This document shows positions 30,795-44,298 of a stretch of 64,000 bases of DNA, piece by piece. The translations under genes were made by a program, and so were the position numbers. Position 1 is the first letter of the stretch, and each line of letters begins with the position of its first letter. Location of the stretch: the NCBI GenBank assembly GCA_964552015.1, contig CAZKFR010000011.1, forward strand, positions 1 through 64,000, in the 5' to 3' direction. The DNA is from Rhodocaloribacter sp964552015. GTDB lineage: Bacteria > Bacteroidota > Rhodothermia > Rhodothermales > ISCAR-4553. Below the pieces are notes generated by a model. The model was not told where the DNA came from, searched no databases, and worked only from the letters and a program-made list of their open reading frames with translations.

Positions 30795-32189
30795 TCAGGA
30801 CGCTTGCGAGGAGCCGTTGTCGGTAACTTCTTCTTCCTCGGAGGGCGGCTCGTAGCGCACCAGCACCGTGCGGATCCGATGGTTCTCGATCCGCTCGACC
30901 CGCATGTGGAGGTTTTCGTAGGTGACCTCGGCGCCCTCGGTGGGAATGGCGCCGAGCAGGTGGTAGATGAGGCCGCCCAGGGTTTCGAAGTCGAAGTTCT
31001 CGGTGTCGAGGTTCGTGCCCAGGAGTTCGTTGAGGTCGTCCAGGTCGATCCGGGCATCGCACCGGTACGTGTGCTCGTCGATCTGTTCGTAGAGGGCGGT
31101 CTCGTCGTCGTCGTGCTCGTCGCGGATGTCTCCGACGATCTCCTCGAGGACGTTTTCGAGGGTGACGAGGCCGGCCGTACCGCCGTACTCGTCCACGACG
31201 ATAGCCATGTGGGTCTTATTGCGCTGGAAGTCTTTGAGCAGGTCGTCGAGTTTTTTTCCGAGCGGGACGAACATGGGAGGGCGCGCCAGGCGCGTCCAGT
31301 CGATGCGTTGGGTGCCGTTGCTGGCGTTGGTATAGGGCAGGAGGTCCTTGGCGTAGATAATGCCGATGATGTTGTCGAGGTGCTCGACGTAGAGCGGCAG
31401 GCGGGAGTGGCCGCTGGTGCGGATCGTCTCCAGCGCTTCGGAGAGGGTGGCCGTCACGGGTAGCGCCACGATGTCCAGGCGGCTGACCATGATCTCGCGC
31501 ACGGTCGTTTCGCCGAACTCGATGATCGAGTGGATGAGGGCCTTTTCGTCTTCGGCCAGGGAGCCGTGGGCTTCTCCGATTTCGGCCAGCGTCTTGAGGT
31601 CCTCGCCCGAGAGGGGGGCTACGGCCGGCTTGAGGCGCTCCTGCAGGGTGCGCATGACGCGGGCGAGCGACATGGAGAGCGGGGCCAGCAGGCGATGCAG
31701 GACCAGCAACGGTCCGGAGATGATCCGGCTGAACGACGGGGCGTGCCGCGTGGCCAGCAGCTTCGGGGTGATCTCGCTCACGACCAGCAGCACGAACGTC
31801 AGGGCGATGACCTCGAAGAAGACGGTCCACTCGGGCGACCAGCCATAGCGGCGAGCAACATCATGCGTCATCAGCGCCGCCAGGATGGCAGCCGCCACGT
31901 TCACCAGCGTGTTCAGGATCAGGATCGTGATCAGCAACGAACGGGGGCGTTCGAGCAACAGGAGGACCCGCCGGCTGGCCCGGTCGTTCCGGTGCGCGAG
32001 CGCATCGCGATCGGCGGGCGTGAGGGAGAACAGCGCCACCTCCGACCCGGAAAAGACGGCCGACGCGAGCAAAAGCAGCAGGAACAGGAGGAGGGCGACG
32101 ACGAGGGCACCCGGCGTGCCCGGCACGGAAGCCTGCGTTTGCTGGAGGAGAAAACCTACGACAGATAGAGGAGGATGATCGGGGTCCAA
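30795..32189 (-). CDS. CNNM/CBS-domain transporter, GldE/CorC-HlyC type
   Basis: A 464-residue membrane protein. The N-terminal CNNM domain (about 30-200, three to four helices including LFLLLLLASAVFSGSEVALF) is followed by two CBS domains (HGSLAEDEKALIHSIIEFGE to LENVLEEIVGDIRDE, about 205-370) and a C-terminal CorC/HlyC domain. Relatives export or sense Mg2+/Co2+; in gliding Bacteroidota the homologue GldE is linked to T9SS assembly. No other gld genes are adjacent, so transport is the safer reading. A terminator separates it from dnaE upstream. Confidence 0.88.
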   Translation of the reverse strand: MDPDHPPLSVVGFLLQQTQASVPGTPGALVVALLLFLLLLLASAVFSGSEVALFSLTPADRDALAHRNDRASRRVLLLLERPRSLLITILILNTLVNVAAAILAALMTHDVARRYGWSPEWTVFFEVIALTFVLLVVSEITPKLLATRHAPSFSRIISGPLLVLHRLLAPLSMSLARVMRTLQERLKPAVAPLSGEDLKTLAEIGEAHGSLAEDEKALIHSIIEFGETTVREIMVSRLDIVALPVTATLSEALETIRTSGHSRLPLYVEHLDNIIGIIYAKDLLPYTNASNGTQRIDWTRLARPPMFVPLGKKLDDLLKDFQRNKTHMAIVVDEYGGTAGLVTLENVLEEIVGDIRDEHDDDETALYEQIDEHTYRCDARIDLDDLNELLGTNLDTENFDFETLGGLIYHLLGAIPTEGAEVTYENLHMRVERIENHRIRTVLVRYEPPSEEEEVTDNGSSQAS

Positions 32190-32257
32190 GGCCGGTGAGG
32201 GGGCAGCCCCTCGGCTGGTTCAACAGGCTTACATCAGAGTGCAGGACAATCGCAGCG

Positions 32258-32298
32258 AAAAAACGTCCCGCCCGGGAGAGGGGTTCCATCCGGGACGT
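32258..32298 (-). terminator. Intrinsic terminator of dnaE
   Basis: On the minus strand an 8-bp stem (ACGTCCCG / CGGGACGT) encloses about 20 bases and is followed by six Ts, just past the dnaE stop. Confidence 0.75.
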
Positions 32299-32311
32299 GG
32301 CGCTCGGGGGC

Positions 32312-35300
32312 TCACGCCTCGCCCTCGAGGACGAGGCCATCGCGGCCGAACAGACGATGGAGACCCTGGAACAGCTCCTGCGCCGGGTCCAGGACGTACT
32401 TCCGGCTACGCAGGCGCTGGGGGGTGGGCAGGTCGTCGGCTGTGACTTCGAAGTACAGCTTGCACGAGCCCCCCCGATATTCCTCACAGAGGGTGTGGAG
32501 CCGGTCCAGGGTCTCGGGGGGGGTCTGGTCCAGGTCCAGGCGCAGCACGATGGCCTTGACGAGCTGTTCGCGGACCTTCCACATGGGCATCACGTCGTCG
32601 AGGATGATCTTGACACTGCCGCCGCGGGTCTCGACGCTGCCGCGCACGAGGACCACCTCGTCCACCTGCAGGTAGGGGCGGAGGCGGTCGAACTGGGAGG
32701 CGAAGCAGAGCAGTTCGGCCTGCCCGGTGAAGTCCTCGAACTGGGCAAAGACGATGGGTTTGCCGTTTTTGGTGGTGCGTTGTTGCACATCGGTGATGAT
32801 GCCGCAGAAGCTGTGGCGGGGGCGGGCGTCGTACCCGTTGCGACCGCGATGCCCGTTGGTGCGTTCGTCGGAGGCGGGGGGCTCCTCCTCAGCCGAGGCC
32901 AGGCGTCCGATCTCCGCTGTGGCGAAGGCGCGGGCCTCGGCGGCATAGGCTTCGAGCGGATGGCCCGAGACGTAGAAGCCGATGAGTTCGCGCTCTTCCT
33001 TCAGGAGCCGGGCCCGGGGCCAGGGGGCGACGATGGGCAGGTTGGGTTCGAGGGCCAGGCCGTCGCCGCTGGTGGCGCCGAAGAGGGAGCTCTGCCCGGC
33101 GGCCCGGTCGGCCTGCACTTTCTGGGCATACTGCACGGCCGCGTCGATGGCCTCGACGAGCTGGGCGCGATGGCCTTCGAGGTCGTCCAGGGCGCCGGCG
33201 CGGGCCAGGCTCTCGAGCGCCTTCTTGTTCACGGCCCGCAGGTCCAGGTGCTTGACCAGCCCGAAGATCGTCGTGAAGGGGCCGTATTTCCGGCGGACCT
33301 TCAGGATGGCCTCGATGGCGCCCAGCCCCACGCCTTTGATGGCCCCCAGCCCGAAGCGGATCTTACCCTGCTCGACGGTGAAGTGGGCCTCGCTGTGGTT
33401 GATCGAAGGGGGCAGCATCTCCAGGCCCAGGTGCCGGGCCTCCTCCAGCACCACCGCCAGCTTCTTCGTGTCCCCCATCTCGTTCGTCATCGCCGCCGCC
33501 ATGAACTCGGCCGGGTAATGCGCCTTCAGGTAGGCCGTCTGGTAGGCGACGATGGAATAGGCGGCCGCATGTGAGCGGTTGAAACCATAACCCGCGAACT
33601 TGGCCATCATGTCGAAGACCTCGTTCGCCTTGGCTTCGTCCACCCCTCGCTCCTTCGCGCCGTTGACGAAGACGACGCGCTGCTTGTCCATCTCCTCCTT
33701 CTTTTTCTTGCCCATCGAGTTGTGGATCACCACGTCGGCGGCCACGAAGTTGGCGAAGGGCGGGACGGCCAGGTCGTAGACCCGTCGTTCACCCACCGGG
33801 GTGATCTCGACGATGGGGTCCCACAGCACGTCGTTGTCGGCCAGATGGCGTAGCGCCGGGGCCTCGAAGGCTTCGCCGAGCGTCCGTACGCGGTGGCGGC
33901 TCAGGGCCCGCCGAGGGGTACGGAGGTTGAGGCCGCTCGACAGGCAATGGCCTTCGACGCCAATGGCCTCGCCGGCCTCACGCCAGCTCCGCCCGCTGGC
34001 TTGCTTGGCCGTCTTGACGAGAAAGCCCACCTCGGCCGGGACGTTGTAGATCGACTGGTTGCGGGAGCGGGTATGCACCCGTGCCAGGAGCCCTTCGAGA
34101 CGCCGGCGCTTCGACGTGCACAGGAACGGCCCCAGCACCTCGGCGAACCGCCGTACATCCCGCTGATCCGTGATGAGCAACTCATGATTGGGTCGGTGGG
34201 ACGTCGTTCGGCTGCGGCGCATCGTGACGATGCCCAGCCGGAGCAGGAGGTGCGCCAGATCGTCGATCAGCGCGAGGCTGGACGAGCTGTAAGACAGCCG
34301 CTTCCTTTCGACGGAGCCGTCCGTGCTCCACAGACAGCCCAGGAAGAGCCGTAGCGCGTCGTTCGTATAGCCGAAGACTTCCTCCGGGATGCGCTTGTGC
34401 TCGGCCCGGTGGGCCAGCCCGGTGGCACGGACCATATCCACCACGGGGTTGCGCCCTTCTGTGCCCGTGCAGCAGATCGTCACGACGCCGGTGGTGGGGT
34501 GTACGTAGCGCTTCGTCTGGCCGCCGAGCGCATGCACGGCCTCCGAGAAGTCGTTGAGGAGTTCGGGATCCGAATTGTAAAAGTAGGCCTGTGGAAGGCC
34601 GTTGGACTGGCGGGTGCATCCGTCTCCGATGAGATAGGCCAGCACCTTGATGCGCTCGGGGGACGGGGCGAGCGTGCCGGAGACCGGAAGACGAGCGGGG
34701 ACGGCAATGGCGTCTCCGACAGCGAGATCGGCGAGGTGCCGCCAGCCGCGAACCGTCAGGAGCGGGTGCTCGGCGGTCAGATGCAGGCAACGGCCACTGC
34801 GGGTGCGAACCCGCAGGACCGGTTGCACCCCGTTGTCGAACCGCTTGGCCACGGGTACGGGAACGAGCCGGTAAGTGTCATCCAGCGAAAGCAGCCGCAT
34901 GCCGGGACGGACGGCATCGACGCGGACGCGCTCGCCGGTGTCGGCATCGACGACCAGCGTATCACCCGTGACGCAGCGCCGCAAGATATCGGCCTGTCCC
35001 AGCGTGTAGCCACCCATCACCTGGGCCATCTGCATCACCTGCTCCTGGTAGACCGGGATGCCGAAGGTGGGCTTGAGGATCTCTTCGAGCATCGGGTGGG
35101 GGTACTCCACCTTCTCGCGGCCGTGCTTGCGGTCGATGTAGTTGGGGATCAGGTCCATCGGGCCGGGCCGGTAGAGGGCGTTCATCGCGATCAGGTCGTC
35201 GATGTTCGTCGGCCGCAGCTTGCGCAGCCACTCGCGCATGCCCGAGGATTCGAACTGGAAGATGGCGACCGTGTCGCCCCGCTGGAAGAGCGCGAACGTT

Positions 35301-37084
35301 TTGGGGTCGTCGAGCGGGATCCGGTCCAGGTCGATCTCGACGCCGTGGTTCTCCTTGATGAGCGCCAGGGCGTCGTTCAGGACGGTGAGCGTCTTGAGGC
35401 CGAGGAAGTCCATCTTCAGCAGCCCGAACGACTCCACCCACTTGCCGTCGTACTGGGTGGTGATGACGTCCTCGTTGCCGGACTTGCCTTTGGCCACGGC
35501 CACGGGCACGTACTCACTCACCTTGCCGGGGGCGATGATGACGCCGGCGGCGTGCACGCCCGTGTGGCGGGCCGAACCTTCGAGCACGCGCGCGTAGTGG
35601 AGCAGCTTGCGGATCTGCGGGTTGGGGTCGTTCTGCAGGTTGCGGAACTCGGGCACCTCGTTCAGGGCCGTCTCGAGCGTCACCTTGGGCCCCTCGGGGA
35701 TGAGCTTGGCGATGCGGTCGGCCTCGGCGAGGGGGATGCCCAGCACCCGGGCCACGTCGCGGATGACCGAACGGGCGCCCATCGTGCCGAAGGTGATGAT
35801 CTGGCAGACGTTCTCGCGCCCGTACTTCTGCACCACGTAGTCGATGACCCGCCCGCGGCCGCGGTCGTCGAAGTCGATGTCGATGTCGGGCATCGAGACG
35901 CGCTCGGGGTTCAGGAAGCGCTCGAAGAGGAGGTCGTACTTGAGCGGGTCGATGTTGGTGATGCCCAGGCAGTAGGCCACGGCGCTGCCGGCGGCCGAGC
36001 CGCGCCCCGGCCCCACCGAGACGCCCAGCTTCCGGGCGGCCGTGGTGAAGTCCTGCACGATGAGGAAGTAGCCGGCGAAGCCCATCTTCTCGATGATCGC
36101 CAGCTCGTGGTTGAGCCGTTCGACGACCGTCTGCGGCATCTCGGGATAACGCTTCCGGGCCCCCTCGAAGACGAGGTGCCGCAGGTACGCGTTCATGTCG
36201 TTGCCGAAGGCGGGCGGGATGGGGTAGTGCGGCATCAGGAGCTGACCCATCGGCAGCTCCAGCTTGCATTTGTCGGCGATCTCGTTCGTGGTGACGAGGG
36301 CTTCGGTGCGCACCGCCGGCTCCAGGTCGGCCAGCGCGGCTTCCATCTCGGCGGCCGTCTTGAAGTAGAACTGGGTGCCCTCGAAGCGCATCCGGTTGGG
36401 GTCGTAGAGGTCCTTGCCCGTCTGCAGGCACAGCAGCACGTCCTGTGCGGCGGCGTCTTCTTCCTCCACGTAGTGCACGTCGTTCGTGGCGACGACCTTG
36501 ACGCCGTACTCCCGGGCCCAGCGCAGCAGCACGGCGTTGCACTTCTTCTGATCGGCGATGCCGTGGTCCTGGATCTCGATGTAGTAGTCCTCGCCGAAGA
36601 TGTCCAGGTATTCTTCGAAGACGCGGCGGGCCTCCTCCTCACCCCGGTGCAGGATCGTTTGCAGCACCTCGCCCTGGAGGCAGCACGTGGTGGCGATGAG
36701 CCCTTCGCTGTGCCGCCGCAGCGTCGCCTTGTCGATGCGGGGCTTGTAGTAGTAGCCCTCGGTGTAGGAGAGCGAGGAGAGGCGGATCAGGTTGCGGTAG
36801 CCCTCCAGGTTCTTGGCGAGCAGCACCTGGTGGTAGCGGGTGCGGTCGCTCTTGTCGGCCATGCCCGCGGGGGTGATGTAGAACTCGCACCCGATGATGG
36901 GCTGCACGCCCATCTTCTTTGCGGTCGTGTAAAATTCGGGCACGCCGAAGAGGTTGCCGTGGTCCGTGATGGCGACGGCCGGCATCTCCAGCGCGGCAGC
37001 CTTACCCAGCAGCGTTTTGATGCGGGCGGCTCCGTCGAGCAACGAGTACTGCGTGTGACAGTGGAGATGGCTGAATTCGCACAT
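32312..37084 (-). CDS. dnaE: DNA polymerase III alpha subunit containing an intein
   Basis: Replicative polymerase, 1590 residues as encoded and 1171 after removal of a 419-residue intein. The N-terminal PHP domain reads HLHCHTQYSLLDGA and AITDHGNLFGV. The catalytic Asp triad is in MPDIDIDFDDRGRGRV (about 399). Residues 697-703 (the ADILRR region) are split from SMGKKKKEEMDKQR by the intein. The C-terminal part has the OB domain (FCGIITDVQQRTTKNGKPIV). The start MCEFSHLHCH is standard. It ends with a clear terminator and is divergent from the hybrid sensor kinase gene. Confidence 0.95.
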   Translation of the reverse strand: MCEFSHLHCHTQYSLLDGAARIKTLLGKAAALEMPAVAITDHGNLFGVPEFYTTAKKMGVQPIIGCEFYITPAGMADKSDRTRYHQVLLAKNLEGYRNLIRLSSLSYTEGYYYKPRIDKATLRRHSEGLIATTCCLQGEVLQTILHRGEEEARRVFEEYLDIFGEDYYIEIQDHGIADQKKCNAVLLRWAREYGVKVVATNDVHYVEEEDAAAQDVLLCLQTGKDLYDPNRMRFEGTQFYFKTAAEMEAALADLEPAVRTEALVTTNEIADKCKLELPMGQLLMPHYPIPPAFGNDMNAYLRHLVFEGARKRYPEMPQTVVERLNHELAIIEKMGFAGYFLIVQDFTTAARKLGVSVGPGRGSAAGSAVAYCLGITNIDPLKYDLLFERFLNPERVSMPDIDIDFDDRGRGRVIDYVVQKYGRENVCQIITFGTMGARSVIRDVARVLGIPLAEADRIAKLIPEGPKVTLETALNEVPEFRNLQNDPNPQIRKLLHYARVLEGSARHTGVHAAGVIIAPGKVSEYVPVAVAKGKSGNEDVITTQYDGKWVESFGLLKMDFLGLKTLTVLNDALALIKENHGVEIDLDRIPLDDPKTFALFQRGDTVAIFQFESSGMREWLRKLRPTNIDDLIAMNALYRPGPMDLIPNYIDRKHGREKVEYPHPMLEEILKPTFGIPVYQEQVMQMAQVMGGYTLGQADILRRCVTGDTLVVDADTGERVRVDAVRPGMRLLSLDDTYRLVPVPVAKRFDNGVQPVLRVRTRSGRCLHLTAEHPLLTVRGWRHLADLAVGDAIAVPARLPVSGTLAPSPERIKVLAYLIGDGCTRQSNGLPQAYFYNSDPELLNDFSEAVHALGGQTKRYVHPTTGVVTICCTGTEGRNPVVDMVRATGLAHRAEHKRIPEEVFGYTNDALRLFLGCLWSTDGSVERKRLSYSSSSLALIDDLAHLLLRLGIVTMRRSRTTSHRPNHELLITDQRDVRRFAEVLGPFLCTSKRRRLEGLLARVHTRSRNQSIYNVPAEVGFLVKTAKQASGRSWREAGEAIGVEGHCLSSGLNLRTPRRALSRHRVRTLGEAFEAPALRHLADNDVLWDPIVEITPVGERRVYDLAVPPFANFVAADVVIHNSMGKKKKEEMDKQRVVFVNGAKERGVDEAKANEVFDMMAKFAGYGFNRSHAAAYSIVAYQTAYLKAHYPAEFMAAAMTNEMGDTKKLAVVLEEARHLGLEMLPPSINHSEAHFTVEQGKIRFGLGAIKGVGLGAIEAILKVRRKYGPFTTIFGLVKHLDLRAVNKKALESLARAGALDDLEGHRAQLVEAIDAAVQYAQKVQADRAAGQSSLFGATSGDGLALEPNLPIVAPWPRARLLKEERELIGFYVSGHPLEAYAAEARAFATAEIGRLASAEEEPPASDERTNGHRGRNGYDARPRHSFCGIITDVQQRTTKNGKPIVFAQFEDFTGQAELLCFASQFDRLRPYLQVDEVVLVRGSVETRGGSVKIILDDVMPMWKVREQLVKAIVLRLDLDQTPPETLDRLHTLCEEYRGGSCKLYFEVTADDLPTPQRLRSRKYVLDPAQELFQGLHRLFGRDGLVLEGEA
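33719..34975 (-). other. Intein with LAGLIDADG homing endonuclease, inside dnaE
   Basis: Residues 704-1122 of the DnaE product. It begins with the splice-site Cys (CVTGDTLVVDADTGERV), has the block B TxxH in HLTAEHPLLTVRGWRHLADL, and ends VYDLAVPPFANFVAADVVIHN with the terminal His-Asn, followed by a Ser in the host. The middle contains two dodecapeptide motifs of a LAGLIDADG endonuclease: LAYLIGDGCTR (about 815) and LFLGCLWSTDGSV (about 918), both with their Asp. All splicing residues look intact, so both splicing and homing activity are plausible. The host residue after the splice is usually Ala in intein-free DnaE (RRAMGKK); here it is Ser, as splicing requires. Confidence 0.93.
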
Positions 37085-37144
37085 ACGGGCAGGGCGTGGA
37101 ACGAGTCGGATGGAGGGTCGGGTAAGCGGGGCGGTCAGGCCCGG

Positions 37145-37173
37145 AGTCTAAAATCCAAAAATACCGGCGACAA
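37145..37173 (-). promoter_or_regulatory. Candidate promoter for dnaE (TTG-N20-TAGACT)
   Basis: On the minus strand TTG (37173-37171) is separated by exactly 20 bases from TAGACT (37150-37145), about 60 bp upstream of the start. Confidence 0.35.
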
Positions 37174-37378
37174 GTCCACCGGTGTGGATATCTTGTGTAT
37201 GTTGCCCCGCCGGGGTGGGCGTGATTGTTGTTGCAGGGCGGGGGCGACCGAAAAAGGCGGAAAACGAGCCGATGGCGGGGGAGACGAGGCCAAGTTTTCC
37301 GCCGGGCCGCTCATTTTTTCCATGGGCGGGGTGATCTCACCGTGTCGGTTCATGAGCCGACGAAAGCCGTTATAACGC

Positions 37379-42151
<4,773 letters not shown>

Positions 42152-42232
42152 GGCGGTACCGGAAGGCGGTGCGGGGCAACCCGTGGCGCCGGGAGGCGTA
42201 CCAGCGGCTCCACGGACCCTCTGCCTCGAACG

Positions 42233-42931
42233 ATGACGCCCCTCCATCTGCTGTACGTCGATGCCGTCCACCAGGCCGATCCCCGCTTCTGGCAGGTGCT
42301 CGGCCGCGCGCTGGGCGGCGAACATCCCCCGTGCCTGGTGGTGCACGGCGCCGGCGACCGGATCGAGCGGTTGCGCGAGGCCCGGGGGCTGCTGCCGGAC
42401 GAGGCCCTGCCGCCCGGGACGGTCGAGCGGGTGCTGCGCATGGAGACGCACCGGATCGTAGGGTGGCTCACCGACGCCGGGGTGCCGGCCGTGGGCTTCC
42501 ACGGAGGCGATCGGGGGCTGCTCCAGCGTCAGGGCGACGGACGGCTGACGGCGCCGGGCGCGGCCGGCCTCCTCGACCTGGCCCGGCGGCGTGCGGTGCC
42601 GGTCGTATCCACGCTGCTCGACGCGGACACCGTGGGCGAGACCGCCGAGGTGGTGGCCGCGCTGGCCCGGGCGTCGACACCGCCGGCGCGGGTGGTGCTG
42701 TTCTCACGAACGGGCCGCCCCGGCCTCGTCGAAAACGGGACCCTCCGGAGTTCGGCGCCGCTGGAGGCCGTCTCGCTCGACGACCTCCTCCACGACCCGG
42801 CCGTGGCACGCACCCTCCTCGGCGACGTGGGGGAAATCTGGATCACGAGCCCGTTCGGCCTGGTCCATACCGGGGGGCTCCAGGGGACACGCCTGACCGC
42901 ACAGCCGGGAAAAAATGCGATTCCGGGCTGA
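42233..42931 (+). CDS. Degenerate acetylglutamate-kinase-like protein (amino acid kinase fold)
   Basis: A 232-residue protein that aligns by eye with N-acetylglutamate kinase over most of its length: LVVHGAGDRIERL (family VVHGGG..I..L), THRIVGWLTDAGVPAVGFHG followed by GDRGLL (family IVG.L...G..AVGL.G.D.GL), ADTVGETAEVVAALARA, and SRTGRPGLVENGTLRS (family DVPGVLD). The N-terminal Lys/Gly motif of the family is replaced by LLYVDAVHQADPRF and the C-terminus is short, so kinase activity is doubtful. No arginine genes are nearby. It may be an allosteric or moonlighting paralogue, or a decaying gene. Confidence 0.55.
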   Translation: MTPLHLLYVDAVHQADPRFWQVLGRALGGEHPPCLVVHGAGDRIERLREARGLLPDEALPPGTVERVLRMETHRIVGWLTDAGVPAVGFHGGDRGLLQRQGDGRLTAPGAAGLLDLARRRAVPVVSTLLDADTVGETAEVVAALARASTPPARVVLFSRTGRPGLVENGTLRSSAPLEAVSLDDLLHDPAVARTLLGDVGEIWITSPFGLVHTGGLQGTRLTAQPGKNAIPG

Positions 42932-42947
42932 AAAACGCACCCTTTTC

Positions 42948-42978
42948 TTGACACCCGCCGCGCTGTGCTGTAAGTTTC
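42948..42978 (+). promoter_or_regulatory. Candidate strong promoter of the Hc1 histone gene (TTGACA-N17-TAAGTTTC)
   Basis: TTGACA at 42948 and TAAGTTTC from 42971; TTG and TA are 20 bases apart. It fits both a sigma-70 -35 box and the phylum's -7 TAnnTTTG. It sits 86 bp upstream of the histone start, after a T-rich stretch. Confidence 0.5.
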
Positions 42979-43063
42979 CCCCGCTTTTGCATAAAGCTCC
43001 GGCTTTTTTGCACCCTCACGTTCAGTGCCAGTTACCACCTTCAAACCCCAGGAGGATATACAC

Positions 43064-43237
43064 ATGGGCAAATTCGAGCAACTGCGCGACTTCGTGGCGA
43101 GCCTTGAGGCCGACTTCAAGAAATTCTACGAGAAGGGCAACAAGGCCGCCGGTACGCGCGTCCGCAAGGCCATGCAGGAACTGAAGCAGATGGCCCAGGA
43201 CATCCGCGTCGACATTCAGGAGAAGAAGAACGCCTGA
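43064..43237 (+). CDS. Histone H1-like protein (Hc1 family)
   Basis: A 57-residue basic, helical protein starting MGKFEQLRDFVASLEADFKK, with the family core FYEKGNKAAGTRVRKAMQE and an end rich in Lys. Hc1-type proteins bind DNA and compact the nucleoid; in Bacteroidota they are small and abundant. The start at 43064 follows an excellent ribosome-binding site (AGGAGG, 8 bp upstream); an in-frame extension upstream is not supported. A candidate strong promoter and a strong terminator enclose it as a single-gene unit. Confidence 0.9.
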   Translation: MGKFEQLRDFVASLEADFKKFYEKGNKAAGTRVRKAMQELKQMAQDIRVDIQEKKNA

Positions 43238-43259
43238 CACCCACCGCAGCGGTACAGGA

Positions 43260-43290
43260 AAGGCCGTGCCTTCACCGCACGGCCTTTTTT
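43260..43290 (+). terminator. Intrinsic terminator of the histone gene
   Basis: A 10-bp stem (AAGGCCGTGC / GCACGGCCTT) with a 7-base loop, followed by TTTT, 22 bp past the stop codon. Confidence 0.88.
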
Positions 43291-43319
43291 GTGCCCTTGT
43301 GGAACCGAAGGCAGGAGCG

Positions 43320-44234
43320 ATGGCAACGATGAAAGGACGAACGGCAGGGACGTGGATGGGGATGCTGGGGGTGCTTGTGCTGGCCGCTACGGCCCGGGCT
43401 CAGACCCCCGCCGATACGACACAGTCCTGGCAGACGCGGCTGGTGGCGAACCTGTCGGCTACCCAGGCGGGGTTCAACAACTGGCAGGGCGGCGGCGTCA
43501 ACTCGCTGGCCCTGAGCACGGGGCTCAACGGGGAGGCGGCCCGTACGGCCGGGGGATGGGCCCAGAAATACACCCTCCGTATGGCGATCGGCGTCGTCAA
43601 GCAGGACACGCTCGACTTCCGGAAGGCGGAGGACGTCATTCGCCTGGCCTCGAACCTCCAGTATCAGGGCGAGGACGGTTTTTTCAGTCACTTCAGCCCT
43701 ACCCTGGCCATGTCCATCCGCACCCAGTTCACCGAAGGGTTCAACTTCGACAAGGATCCGATCTTTGAAAAAGAGCAGGTGGGGGTGCCGCGCACGCCGC
43801 CCGTGAAGGTGTCGGATTTCTTCAGCCCGGCCATTCTGCAGCAGTCGCTGGGTATGACCTACAACCCGAACAAGTGGTTCACGCAGCGCTTCGGTGTGGC
43901 GGCCAAGGAGACGGTGGTGCTCATCGAGCGGCTGCGGGTGCTCTACGGGGTCGACCCGGCCGATGCGGTCCGGTTCGAGCTCGGCGTCGAGGCGGTGACG
44001 GACTTCGACAAGGAGGTGTTCAAAAACGTGCGGTACACGTCCACGCTCGGGCTGTTCACCTCCTTCAACAAGCCGGAGACGCCCGACCTGCTCTGGGAAA
44101 ACCTGATCAACATGAAGGTGAATTCCTGGTTGCAGGTCAACTTCGAGTTCGTGGCACTGCTGGACAAGGATCTGAGCGATCGTTTCCAGATCAAAGAAGT
44201 GCTGTCGGTCGGGATCGCCTACGTCCTGCTCTGA
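43320..44234 (+). CDS. DUF3078 family envelope protein
   Basis: A 304-residue exported protein. The signal peptide ends TARAQ. The mature part starts WQTRLVANLSATQAGFNNWQ and GGGVNSLALSTGLNG, the DUF3078 hallmark, and continues as alternating beta strands with a C-terminal VLSVGIAYVLL, consistent with an outer-membrane barrel. The function of the family is unknown. The start at 43320 was chosen; an ATG at 43329 is equally possible. Confidence 0.82.
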   Translation: MATMKGRTAGTWMGMLGVLVLAATARAQTPADTTQSWQTRLVANLSATQAGFNNWQGGGVNSLALSTGLNGEAARTAGGWAQKYTLRMAIGVVKQDTLDFRKAEDVIRLASNLQYQGEDGFFSHFSPTLAMSIRTQFTEGFNFDKDPIFEKEQVGVPRTPPVKVSDFFSPAILQQSLGMTYNPNKWFTQRFGVAAKETVVLIERLRVLYGVDPADAVRFELGVEAVTDFDKEVFKNVRYTSTLGLFTSFNKPETPDLLWENLINMKVNSWLQVNFEFVALLDKDLSDRFQIKEVLSVGIAYVLL

Positions 44235-44298
44235 GGCGCCTGCGGGGCCCTTCCCGGGTGCGCGAAGGCTATCAGGGCCTGGTCCGCGGTTCGATGCG

